Part shown: in pieces, positions 32,701 to 40,888 of the stretch
How the letters are laid out: every line of letters starts with the position of its first letter
How positions within the stretch are numbered: position 1 is the stretch's first letter
DNA from: Clostridium sp.
GTDB taxonomy: Bacteria > Bacillota_A > Clostridia > Lachnospirales > Lachnospiraceae
Direction: 5' to 3'
DNA length: 64,000 bases
Assembly: GCA_023666975.1 (NCBI GenBank)
Contig: JAMPAW010000005.1
Coordinates: 1 to 64,000 of the forward strand
Notes under the pieces: generated by a model
What the model saw: the letters and a program-made list of their open reading frames with translations, nothing else
What the model was told of the DNA's origin: nothing
Databases searched by the model: none
Program-made: the position numbers and the translations under genes

Positions 32701-33595
32701 CATAAGCAGATATACTGTCACCTTTTTCATTAATCTCTCTTTGGACTACAAGACATTGATCTAGTATTGCTTGTATGTTTACTAATGATTTAGAAACGGC
32801 ATTAAATGCACCGACATAAGGTTTGAAATCAGTATTGCCAAACTTAATCGGGGTAAGATATGGACATTTGAATTTTTTATTTGTAGAATCTAATGCGAAA
32901 TCATCACAAAATCCAGACGATGAAACTCTACTCTGATAATCGCTATATGTCGTACTTGGTAAAGTTCCAGCAACTAATTCATTGTAGAGGTCTACATAGA
33001 CATTACCATCATGTTCTGCACTATTGCATTCCAAAGCACCTGGAATTGATTTCATACCATAAATAACTACACCAAGTTGAGCAGCAACAGCCATATTTAC
33101 AACTGGACTAAGCTGTTTTACTGTCGGAAACTTATCGCTTTCTCCAAGGTTAAACTCTTCATCAGTGGCTCTGGCATATCCTACTAAGTCAACTTGAACC
33201 CATCCAGTATCATTTCTTTTGAGTACGACAGGATATTCAGTAGAGAGTGTAATATCGTTTCCATCAGTAGAAATTACAGCACCATCACCTAAAGCACCAG
33301 ATTTAATTGTAATTGCTTTTTCACTGTCCGCAGAATAAAGGAAAATCCATTGAGAATCAGGAAGAACACTTGTATCAATGTTTGATACTTCTCCTGTAGA
33401 CACTAACAACTCCGTATCCACCTTCATTACAGCTCTGTCTACTGAAATAAAGCCATCATCTATGATTACCGTTGCTTCTTCTTTTCCACCAAGGAATTGA
33501 GATATATAATCTCTAATATCACCATAATATGTTTTCCACAATGAGGTTATAATGGATTGATCAAGAATCGCACTTCTCGTTGGTAATTTTTTCAT
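29759..33595 (-). CDS. Large tail fibre with collagen-like, collar-like and lectin-like parts
   Basis: 1278 residues. Residues 1-170 share a start (LPTRSAILDQ, WKTYYGDIRDYI) with the fibre at 34457-35383. A coiled coil spans ~290-400. A collagen-like Gly-x-y segment (GPKGDKGDQG type) lies at ~448-475. Two collar-like segments, ~680-735 and ~1065-1140, each contain a TY.DNAPVQQ-A..YLYF motif. Between them, ~820-990, is a beta-sandwich resembling a LamG/concanavalin lectin domain. This is the probable main host-recognition fibre. Confidence 0.82.
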   Translation of the reverse strand: MKKLPTRSAILDQSIITSLWKTYYGDIRDYISQFLGGKEEATVIIDDGFISVDRAVMKVDTELLVSTGEVSNIDTSVLPDSQWIFLYSADSEKAITIKSGALGDGAVISTDGNDITLSTEYPVVLKRNDTGWVQVDLVGYARATDEEFNLGESDKFPTVKQLSPVVNMAVAAQLGVVIYGMKSIPGALECNSAEHDGNVYVDLYNELVAGTLPSTTYSDYQSRVSSSGFCDDFALDSTNKKFKCPYLTPIKFGNTDFKPYVGAFNAVSKSLVNIQAILDQCLVVQREINEKGDSISAYVEQSISNIVDAGNVAVANVETDQIIALDEIGIAKTNAVNDINTTKVNALSDISAKKIEITDEGEAQRNLVVSIGNNQISLIENKAEEIQNETKRIGRIWATGEDEEVDTIAPGQNEHSSRGYADLSMAIANTPEDVPVDTSTLLALEIFQGPKGDKGDQGLQGPQGEKGDKGNEGPYYTPSVSESGDLSWTNNGMLTNPATVNIKGPKGQNADGILVYNPEQSYSLNELVIVSGEDVKIYKSLVDNNTQPLTDTEAWEEISLGGGSAKIGDIGISLFVNESQNLRRILNGQLISSVQFSGFLNFLKDIRDTNPNLFTTETNWQAEVTNSKLGQCGKFVIDEEDGTIRLPKVVNINGLQDLALLGGIKAESLPNINDSVHSYVGIFDDDTEGALYADTKGTAVPNYQSGSKNYDLHIDASRSSSTYKDNAPVQQEAVQYLYFIQVATGTEESIDVTREIELNNPFSLFDIKWSDHELNNISWVRSDDFEWKEGSVYLAAYNEILSEYTSNDSLEQKDYYTPQFTTRGDINIDNQYFASNFTTSNYIVPNLGFFGGDQDWYIQTSFYTGNDVQSDQSIISTSVPYQHIGISVRNGAFRFESFTNGTTTNLFTLDTSAFVTTNTFYKLRCGYILSSKTYYLDLWDEEQQSWNRLKSVSNVGPISSIAGNFLVGVDQGGTVYQNAFLGKIDLKELTFQLSLSPSWTPYKNMVSYRRTPKGYKIAEGSQNSYIDKIYNDEGVSWYYMIDGTNQRFKLPRSKYNVVGIRNGAGDYVDESLPNLTGEVYCDAGVSGAQGVFQVLPNPYGGETTGAYSNRIGFDASLFSSTYQDNAPVQQRATEAYLYFYVGETVQDANLINAGRILEQFHNKANKDFSNLSSEAKKAMAHAAMPSDKYIDLSAGASGAVYVAPDDGYFSFGCRTSSTASWATLVNTVTGLSSQIHSSLGVGNGMEIFLPCSREDSVSIRYYSATPYQLRFIYANGSN

Positions 33596-33605
33596 CTGTT
33601 TTCCT

Positions 33606-33872
33606 CTAATCTTCTACATCTGAACAGTCAAGACAAAGCTCGGCAATCTCTTGAATTACTGAATTATTCTTTTTCCACTTTTTTACAACTTGTTCCTTTT
33701 GGAGGACAAAATATGATAAATAGTTTTCTCCTGGCTTTGTTAACTCCACAAGAGGAAGAAAACCATCTTCACGCATTAATTTTTCATCAAGGTTATAATT
33801 GAGAATGTTTCCCTTGTTTTGTGGAGCTAGTTCTACCTCATGTTCGTTTATAAATTTCACAAATGCTACCAT
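33606..33872 (-). CDS. Small fibre-module protein
   Basis: 88 residues (FINEHEVELAPQNKGNILNY...). It precedes the large fibre gene with a 10-base gap. The pattern N-EVELAP..KG..L.YN is seen in small phage proteins adjoining fibres. Role unknown. Confidence 0.6.
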   Translation of the reverse strand: MVAFVKFINEHEVELAPQNKGNILNYNLDEKLMREDGFLPLVELTKPGENYLSYFVLQKEQVVKKWKKNNSVIQEIAELCLDCSDVED

Positions 33873-33881
33873 ATCTCATCC

Positions 33882-34457
33882 TCACTTTATAAATCTTATC
33901 TTCAAATATCCGTTCCCACCAGGTTGTCCAGCGCAGGTATCACAAACAGGTCTACCAGCTTTTCCTGGACCATTATAATCCCATGTTATAGGAGAAACAC
34001 CGTCATAAACACCAGCATCATTTCTAATTACTGTATATGGTGCTGTTATTGAATATGTGCAAACACTAGAATATCCAGTAGCACCACCATTACGTCTTCC
34101 GTTTCCTTGCGTTCCTCTAGTTGCTATTATATTTGCTTGCGAATGAGTAAATGTTGAGTTTTCACCAGGTTGCCCGTTATTGTTTCTAGCATAAGCTCCA
34201 CACCCAGACCCACCTTTGCCAATATAGTATGAAACTCTTCCTTTTTTTAACTTCATTTGAACAACAATAATCGCTCCAGAAGCACCAGCAGGATTTGACG
34301 ATCCGCCTCCAGCACCGACAAGAGTAACTTCATACCATCCAGTCGTTAGGAGTTCAAAACTTCCACTTCCTACGCTAGTTATGACCAGAAGGTCTGTACC
34401 TCGCTTGTATGGCTCTTTCTTTCCTCCAAGAGGGAAAAAAGGCGTTTTTAACGACAT
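33882..34457 (-). CDS. Glycine-rich tail adhesin
   Basis: 191 residues from ATG 34457 (TAATG junction with the upstream fibre; AGGGG upstream). Gly-rich domain (VGAGGGSSNPAGASGAIIVV, YIGKGGSGCGAYARNNNGQP), like the tip protein at 4604-5464 and polyglycine adhesins. Several Cys residues occur in the C-terminal part. Likely receptor-binding tip for the 34457-35383 fibre. Confidence 0.7.
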   Translation of the reverse strand: MSLKTPFFPLGGKKEPYKRGTDLLVITSVGSGSFELLTTGWYEVTLVGAGGGSSNPAGASGAIIVVQMKLKKGRVSYYIGKGGSGCGAYARNNNGQPGENSTFTHSQANIIATRGTQGNGRRNGGATGYSSVCTYSITAPYTVIRNDAGVYDGVSPITWDYNGPGKAGRPVCDTCAGQPGGNGYLKIRFIK

Positions 34458-35383
34458 TACCAATACCCCTGTAAGTTTCCGACCCAACTTGCTCCATTAT
34501 CAGTAGTCATAAATACCAATAAATATTTGTGCTGTTCTCCCACATCAGGAGCTTCACCATTTAACCAAGAGACATTTCCGGGGAATGAAATAGATGAAAC
34601 AACTTGCATATCTAAAAGCAATTGGAATGTGTAACAATCAGACACAGGTTTAAGTGCACCTTTATCAAACTTAAAGGCGACCCCTCCTCTAACTGTATAT
34701 AGATACATAGGAATATCATCTTCCAATGCTATAGTATCGCCAACAGCTTTAGTTTTCTGATAAATAGTAACTGGATAAATCTTGGTATTTATTGTTGTTT
34801 TTAATGATGAGACTGTTTCCGCAACTTGCTTTGGCGTAACAATAACATCTTCAGCAGTACCAGCATCATATTCTTCTTGCGTTGCAAAACGAGCTAATCC
34901 ATATATACCACTTGTTGCTTTGCTCAACAGATCATTGTTTATAAGACCATCTTGTCCAAAGATATATCCAGACGTATTTACTTGTTGCCAGAAACTACCA
35001 ACTCTGAGCAACATAATTGTAAAATTGCTTGTCAGAATAACATCTTGATTCTGGAAAAGAAAGATAGAACCTTGACCACCCCAAGAATGACGTATTCTAA
35101 TATTAACATCGTTTTTTTGAACAGATAAAAACAAAACACTACCATCAGGCATATTTGTCAAACGAATAGTCTCAACAATGTCTGAACTTTCTTTGCCTTC
35201 TGGAGATAATGAAACAAAACAAGAAGTTGGAGTAAATGTATTATTAGATATGCTAATATTCTCAGCAACAGCTCCTCCAGGTAGCTGAGTAATGAAATCT
35301 CTGATATCTCCATAGAGTGTTTTCCACACACCCGTATTGACTTCAGGATCAATGATAGAATCTTTTGTTGGTAAATTTGTCAT
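34457..35383 (-). CDS. Tail fibre protein, paralogue of the large fibre
   Basis: 308 residues. The N-terminus LPTKDSIIDPEV..GVWKTLYGDIRDFITQ matches the start of the 1278-residue fibre, marking a shared virion-attachment module. The middle carries YGLARFATQEEYDAGTAEDV, a common fibre shaft motif. It is the first gene after a strong promoter. Confidence 0.78.
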   Translation of the reverse strand: MTNLPTKDSIIDPEVNTGVWKTLYGDIRDFITQLPGGAVAENISISNNTFTPTSCFVSLSPEGKESSDIVETIRLTNMPDGSVLFLSVQKNDVNIRIRHSWGGQGSIFLFQNQDVILTSNFTIMLLRVGSFWQQVNTSGYIFGQDGLINNDLLSKATSGIYGLARFATQEEYDAGTAEDVIVTPKQVAETVSSLKTTINTKIYPVTIYQKTKAVGDTIALEDDIPMYLYTVRGGVAFKFDKGALKPVSDCYTFQLLLDMQVVSSISFPGNVSWLNGEAPDVGEQHKYLLVFMTTDNGASWVGNLQGYW

Positions 35384-35401
35384 ATTTTTTTCCTTAGACG
35401 A

Positions 35402-35430
35402 ATATTAACATATTTAGTCTTTTCTGTCAA
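35402..35430 (-). promoter_or_regulatory. Promoter of proximal fibre operon
   Basis: TTGACA (35425-35430), 17-base spacer ending TGT, TAATAT (35402-35407), then exactly six bases to AAGG. Very close to consensus. Confidence 0.85.
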
Positions 35431-35431
35431 A

Positions 35432-38400
35432 TTACATATAGCCTCGGACATCAGCGTCAACAACGCCTTCAACCATATTTCCTTCAGCGTCATAACATAC
35501 TACTAATGGACCAGTTAAATTGTAGTCAATAATCTTATAAGATACCGCAGAACTTCCACCGAACAACGTTAAGAATACTTTATTAATAACCTTGAAGTTT
35601 TTGGTTATAGGCAATCTTGTACCTGTTGCAGATATTGTCACATTAGATATTGTTTCGCTTACATCTGGAGCGTCAATTTTAGCAATGAGTTTATTAATAA
35701 CACCTTGCTGTTCTCCAGCAGCAAAAACAACTTTAATCTCGACCCTTTCTTTACCTATCAATAACTTATCTGGGAATAAGAACCAGTTGTATTCTTGATC
35801 ATAGAATAACTCATCCTCATCAGGCTTATAGAATGTTTTTTCTTCTGGAGGATAGAATGGATTTTCAGACTCTCGTCTATAATATATCTTATAGACACCA
35901 TCCATGTCCCAATCTAGTTTAATATAAGCGTTTTCAATATCTCCACCATACTCAACAAAGAAGTTATATGTCATTTCGACATAAGAATTGCCTTTATAGA
36001 ACTTCTCGCTGTCTTCTTTGTAAAATTTACTGGAGTCAGCATTATAGAAAATAGAAGTTTCATAAGCAAAAAGACGTTTGTCGTGTATCTGTCCTCCGTT
36101 TATCTCACCGGGAAAATCATTATTTGCATAATCGTATTCCCATAAAATATTGTCGTACTCAACATCGCCATTATAAAAAGATATAACAGCAGGATTTGTA
36201 CTTTCATTTCCGACATTATCGACAGCAACAACAAACAGAGTTAGTATTCCTTCAGGAAGAGTTGCTGTTGTAAATGGAGGAGAATCCCAAAGTGATTGGG
36301 TATGTGCTCTAACAGCATGATCTTTCCAAGTATCGAACCCATAGCTATAATATATTCTAAATCCAGCAAAGTCTTTGGGTTTATTTTCATAGTTCCAAGT
36401 AATATTATAGCCTTGTCTATCAATAGCATCAATATTAGGCGGTGGTAGAGTTTTTCCAATAACATACGTAGTAATCGTAGTCCATTCAGAAGCCAAACCT
36501 GTTCTTGTTACATAGCGAGTATTAACTATATAGTTTTTTTCGTCATCTACTTCTTTCAATGTAACAACATCATAACCAGTATAAGGGAAATCTACTTTCT
36601 TAACAAATGGGCTATACTCTTCTTGATAAAATACTTGTACTCTTTCAATATCAGCAGATTCATTTTCTTGAGGAGTCACAACATAAGATATAGCCGCGTT
36701 CCAACTTCCTGACAAGTCTTGCCATAAGACACTTTCATCGGAGACAATATTGTCAACAATTGGTTTTCCGGGAGTGTTGTTTCCAAATCCAACATTATCA
36801 GTCATCATTGGATCAAATGGTAGCAACTCATCAAGAGATTCATCATGTATTTCAGATGCTTCAGGAACTAAAGTTAATGTGGCAGTTAAATCATCACCTG
36901 GCTCAATCTTTGTGATAATTGCACGCAAGGAAACACGATCGGTTTCACCAAGGAATATTTGGTCTCCATCTTGGACATCCATTATGACAGGATTTAATAA
37001 TTCCACAACATCAGATGACTTTGTGTTTCCATCAATAGCATGATAAGTCAATTTCCCTAAAGAATCTCGAATTATTATCGTGTAATTTCTTTCTTGTGGC
37101 AGTTCAAAGAAATCATCTAACCATAACTGGCTAACTCTATTTTGCTCGTCACGATATACCTGTTTTATTCTTGCAGAGCCTATACCAACTTTAAGAACAT
37201 CATGTGTTAGAAGGACTAAATCTCCTAAGTTAACGATAAGGTTTTCGACATCTTGAGAAACGGTGTATGTCTCTGGACGGAGTATGCACTGTCCAAGCAT
37301 AAACTTGCCCCATCTGAAAGCCAATTCTCTGCTAGTACATCCATAAGTATCTATACTTTCGAAGTCAGTAGCAGTATGCTCATCGTATCCAGGAACATAT
37401 ACAATAACTTCTTGCTCAGACCAATCTCTTTCTGGCTCAATATACTTTACTTTAAATGCGTGTAGGCTTTGATTGAAACTTTTCGAAAAAGAAAATCCGA
37501 AAGAGTTGCGAGGAGAAATTGCTGCAACAGGCGATTTAGCCATCTTATCTAATACGATAGTATACTTGCCATTTATGTTTGTAAATAATGCTTTAGCAGC
37601 AGAACACATATCATTAATACAAGACAGTCTTGTGAAATTTCCGTCTATTGCTTTATCAACAAGCCAATCAGGATATGTTCTAGCCCATTCCTTAAATGAT
37701 TCTATATCAATATTATCATAATCTACCTTTGTGACACAAGCATTGCCAACAAGCATATCCAAGACGTGCCAAGCAGGATGTCTTGTTAATTCCCAAGTGA
37801 AATTTTCATTCTCTATTTCTTTTGTGGTTTGTTTGCTAAAAGACAATAAAGGAATGCATGGACCAGAGACGCGCCCCTCTGTCGTCCAAACACTTCCTGT
37901 CCAAATTTTCCTAGAAGATGAGTCTGAATGTCTTGTGATTTTAAGTTTGAAGTTAGTTAGTTCACTATCCGATGATAACTTATACTTAAATGTTTGAGGT
38001 GTAGAATTAGATCCAGATACAGTAAAACTTCCACTTCCACTATCTTGGTCTGAAGTCCATTCATAATTAAATTTACTTGTTGCTGTTCTGCCACTCATTG
38101 TGCTGTAAACACCATCCTTAAATTGGAATGTCAAGTCTACATTTCCAATAGGTTCTTGAGCTTCCCAAGTAAATGTAGTAGGAGCAGAACCAATCGTTCC
38201 AAGTTCTTTTTTTATAATTGTTGTAGTATCTATAGTTTCTTGAGAACCTGTCGCTGGAACTCTTCCATAACTTTCACATAAAGCTGATATGCCGTTTAGA
38301 TTTCCATTAAGTTGATCCGTTGACTTAACTCTTATCGCCATCAAACACAATCCAGATATTCCAACAGGATATTCAGATGAGAAATATCTAACGCCAGACA

Positions 38401-39571
38401 ATATTGGAGGTTGACCTAACGGTTCATCATAATTATAAGACTCATATCCGCCAGTTTTCTTTACAGATATTTCGTACGTTCCTTTTTTAGGAAACTGTAT
38501 TCTAATATCTCTTGTAAATGGTGTTTGTGTAGAATAGTAATATGATGGAGTAGCACAAGTTATCCATTCAGAAGCTCCTTTTTCTCTATATGCAATAGAT
38601 AAATTGCTTGTGTTTGGTTTTGTTTTTCGTCCTGATTGTCTCCACAAACCACCAGGATAACTAATAACAACAGAAGCCTCTTCTACTTCAGTAAGAGTTT
38701 CAATAATCGTTGCAGGGTTTTTATTAGAAAGAGTAATAGAGTAGTTAATACTTTTGACTGTATTAGAATAAAGAGATAATGGCTCATCGTCAGGCCACCC
38801 TTCTCTTATTTCATATTCAAAATCAGAATATGTAGATAAGTTATCTGTACCAATTTTTATCTCTGATACTTTTAACGGACCATATCCAAAACAGAGAAGA
38901 CAACGCAAATATGTGTCACTTCCTACTTGCTCTGTATAGTCAGGAGCAACTTTATATGGGGAAAATCTTGTTCTACCATAAATTTTAGGAATTGAATTAT
39001 ATGCACTAACTTGGTTGGAACTTCCTTGGAGAGATCTTTTAGTTTCTCCAACATTTTGCTGTTGTTGTGTAGGGGCTTTAATTAATGATGCACCCAATCC
39101 CAAAGTCAAAGCAGCAACAGCTCCATATGTTAGTCCATACACAGCCATTCCTGCAAGGCCCATTATTGAGGCTCCAGCTAACGAACTTGCTGCAACAGTT
39201 GTGGTTGCTGTACTGAATGCAGCAGAAAATGCTGCCCCAGCAGCCATAGGAGCGACAACCATAGCAGCAACAACAATAGCAGCCATAGCAATCATATTCA
39301 TAGATGATTTACCGCTGCCACCACCTCCACTGAGGCGAACCATAATCTGATAGTGCTCTCCATCTTTAGGGAATGTTTCTGCCCATTTATCTCTGGATAT
39401 TTCTTGTGCGTTATCTAAGTTCTCATCTAATTTCAAAACGACAAGATTATCTTTGTAGGCTTGTGGCATATCAAGACTATCGACAATTCTCTGAAAATCG
39501 TCACCGAAATTTATCGTTAATAAATCATTCTTTCTGTCAAATGGATTTTTAATTAATCTTATTTCTGCCAT
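35432..39571 (-). CDS. Tail tip / central fibre protein, gpJ-like
   Basis: 1379 residues. The N-terminal ~180 residues include a Gly-rich loop and hydrophobic segments (MIAMAAIVVAAMVVAPMAAG) as in lambda gpJ-type tail tips. NQVSAYNSIPKIYGRTRFSP at ~185 is a gpJ hallmark. Fibronectin-like domains occur at ~1000-1100. Near ~1190-1260 a repeated FY.xDSxxFYK pattern occurs. It forms the tail tip and baseplate hub through which DNA exits; the upstream NlpC protein is its usual partner. Confidence 0.88.
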   Translation of the reverse strand: MAEIRLIKNPFDRKNDLLTINFGDDFQRIVDSLDMPQAYKDNLVVLKLDENLDNAQEISRDKWAETFPKDGEHYQIMVRLSGGGGSGKSSMNMIAMAAIVVAAMVVAPMAAGAAFSAAFSTATTTVAASSLAGASIMGLAGMAVYGLTYGAVAALTLGLGASLIKAPTQQQQNVGETKRSLQGSSNQVSAYNSIPKIYGRTRFSPYKVAPDYTEQVGSDTYLRCLLCFGYGPLKVSEIKIGTDNLSTYSDFEYEIREGWPDDEPLSLYSNTVKSINYSITLSNKNPATIIETLTEVEEASVVISYPGGLWRQSGRKTKPNTSNLSIAYREKGASEWITCATPSYYYSTQTPFTRDIRIQFPKKGTYEISVKKTGGYESYNYDEPLGQPPILSGVRYFSSEYPVGISGLCLMAIRVKSTDQLNGNLNGISALCESYGRVPATGSQETIDTTTIIKKELGTIGSAPTTFTWEAQEPIGNVDLTFQFKDGVYSTMSGRTATSKFNYEWTSDQDSGSGSFTVSGSNSTPQTFKYKLSSDSELTNFKLKITRHSDSSSRKIWTGSVWTTEGRVSGPCIPLLSFSKQTTKEIENENFTWELTRHPAWHVLDMLVGNACVTKVDYDNIDIESFKEWARTYPDWLVDKAIDGNFTRLSCINDMCSAAKALFTNINGKYTIVLDKMAKSPVAAISPRNSFGFSFSKSFNQSLHAFKVKYIEPERDWSEQEVIVYVPGYDEHTATDFESIDTYGCTSRELAFRWGKFMLGQCILRPETYTVSQDVENLIVNLGDLVLLTHDVLKVGIGSARIKQVYRDEQNRVSQLWLDDFFELPQERNYTIIIRDSLGKLTYHAIDGNTKSSDVVELLNPVIMDVQDGDQIFLGETDRVSLRAIITKIEPGDDLTATLTLVPEASEIHDESLDELLPFDPMMTDNVGFGNNTPGKPIVDNIVSDESVLWQDLSGSWNAAISYVVTPQENESADIERVQVFYQEEYSPFVKKVDFPYTGYDVVTLKEVDDEKNYIVNTRYVTRTGLASEWTTITTYVIGKTLPPPNIDAIDRQGYNITWNYENKPKDFAGFRIYYSYGFDTWKDHAVRAHTQSLWDSPPFTTATLPEGILTLFVVAVDNVGNESTNPAVISFYNGDVEYDNILWEYDYANNDFPGEINGGQIHDKRLFAYETSIFYNADSSKFYKEDSEKFYKGNSYVEMTYNFFVEYGGDIENAYIKLDWDMDGVYKIYYRRESENPFYPPEEKTFYKPDEDELFYDQEYNWFLFPDKLLIGKERVEIKVVFAAGEQQGVINKLIAKIDAPDVSETISNVTISATGTRLPITKNFKVINKVFLTLFGGSSAVSYKIIDYNLTGPLVVCYDAEGNMVEGVVDADVRGYM

Positions 39572-39978
39572 CTGTAAGCCTTATATAATCTTCCTGTCCA
39601 CTTGGGAAATACTCTTTCCACACAACACTCTGTTCCATTAAAACAATGCAGAAAAGTGTCTTTGTTTAATGCAACTGCAATATGAATTACATATCCGCAC
39701 ATCCTAAATAAAACGACATCGAACTCTTTTATCTTATCCAAAGGAACTTCCTCCCAATTATTCTCTGCTTCCTGCAATATAAACTCGTGAAGTCCTTTTT
39801 TTATAGCCTCTTGTTCTTCTTTATCCTGACTTTTATAAAATCCAATGTTAAAATAATCGGGTATTGTTATTCCTAATTCATCTTTATAAACTTTATGGCA
39901 TAAACCATAGCAGTCAAGTCCATTCTCATCACGACCTAATTCTTTGTAAGGAATACCAATGTATTTATCATACCACAT
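39559..39978 (-). CDS. NlpC/P60 tail assembly protein, gpK-like
   Basis: 139 residues. GLDCYGLCHKVYKDELGI gives the catalytic Cys22 and VIHIAVALN the His of NlpC/P60 peptidases. In lambda the equivalent (gpK) sits between gpL and gpI/J and works in tail-tip assembly, possibly trimming peptidoglycan at entry. It overlaps gpJ-like by 13 bases. Confidence 0.88.
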   Translation of the reverse strand: MWYDKYIGIPYKELGRDENGLDCYGLCHKVYKDELGITIPDYFNIGFYKSQDKEEQEAIKKGLHEFILQEAENNWEEVPLDKIKEFDVVLFRMCGYVIHIAVALNKDTFLHCFNGTECCVERVFPKWTGRLYKAYRWQK

Positions 39979-40472
39979 CAGAATAACGCTGGGAAAGTAG
40001 TTGCATCAAATTTGTCTTTAGGGAAAGGCTCATCAAGAAATCTGTCTGCAATTACTGTGCCTTCAACAGTAAGAGCATCACATTCTACACCTGCAAGTTT
40101 CATATTCCACGGTCCGGCCTCTGTTTGCTCTGTATCACTCGATAAAACGATTTCAAGAGTAACAAGAATTGGTGATGAAATGCTTCTTATTGTTTCTGTA
40201 ATAGAACGATCAACATTTGCGATAGTTAACTTAACTTCATTAGCAGTATCATTACCCTCGCCAGGGAGTGTAATCTTGAACGGGCACGCAATAAACTCAT
40301 TGCCTTTGTGAGATATTTTTCTCGGTTCACCATTTTCTGTTTCGGTTGAATTATATACATATATAGGTGAAAACCCTTCTTTGTCTGGATCAAGAGTTAG
40401 AAGGGTGTAAAAAATTTCATCTGTTTCTTGAGCGAATATGGCTCTAAGAGTGTTGTTGCTTAAAGTTCTCAT
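39978..40472 (-). CDS. DUF1833-like minor tail protein
   Basis: 164 residues from ATG 40472. FYTLLTLDPDKEGFSPIYVY, then KITLPGEGNDTANEVKLTIA fits the DUF1833 tail family found between tape measure and NlpC genes. The ATG coincides with the expected transcription start of the promoter at 40480-40508, so its mRNA may be leaderless; a GTG three codons upstream is inside the -10 region. Confidence 0.8.
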   Translation of the reverse strand: MRTLSNNTLRAIFAQETDEIFYTLLTLDPDKEGFSPIYVYNSTETENGEPRKISHKGNEFIACPFKITLPGEGNDTANEVKLTIANVDRSITETIRSISSPILVTLEIVLSSDTEQTEAGPWNMKLAGVECDALTVEGTVIADRFLDEPFPKDKFDATTFPALF

Positions 40473-40479
40473 AGCAAAC

Positions 40480-40508
40480 ACTCTACCATAAAACGGCTAT
40501 TTTGTCAA
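40480..40508 (-). promoter_or_regulatory. Promoter with start at or near an ATG
   Basis: TTGACA (40503-40508), 17-base spacer ending TGG, TAGAGT (40480-40485). The ATG at 40472 lies eight bases after the -10. Confidence 0.7.
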
Positions 40509-40513
40509 ACAGA

Positions 40514-40888
40514 CTAAGGAATGATAGCCAAGTCTAAAGTAAGAGAAAAGTATTGTCCGGAATTGCTTTCAGGAGATATTGTCGGTCTATTTTCAGGATC
40601 TTGTATCTGGAAATATGTTTCAGCACCAGTTAAAGGATTTACCCACTTAAACGGCTTTACTCCACCCATTATAGTATTATCATACCATTCCTCAAATAAT
40701 AGAACCTGATTAATTGTTAAAACCATAGATACCTTCATTGGGCGAGGTGCAGACATAGACCTACGTCTTCTTTTTGACGGCCCAGTGTCCATATCACTCT
40801 TGATCACTTCAGAGCGACCAATCGTCATAGAAAATCCATTTGTTAATGGTATTTGTGGAAGCCCTAAAGGCCACACTTCACTAATCAT
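40514..40888 (-). CDS. Minor tail protein
   Basis: 124 residues. Beta-rich (VSMVLTINQVLLFEEWYDNT, YFQIQDPENRP) with the size and position of gpM-type tail-tip proteins after the tape measure. A basic SKRRRRSMSAPRP stretch lies near residue 40. Confidence 0.72.
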   Translation of the reverse strand: MISEVWPLGLPQIPLTNGFSMTIGRSEVIKSDMDTGPSKRRRRSMSAPRPMKVSMVLTINQVLLFEEWYDNTIMGGVKPFKWVNPLTGAETYFQIQDPENRPTISPESNSGQYFSLTLDLAIIP

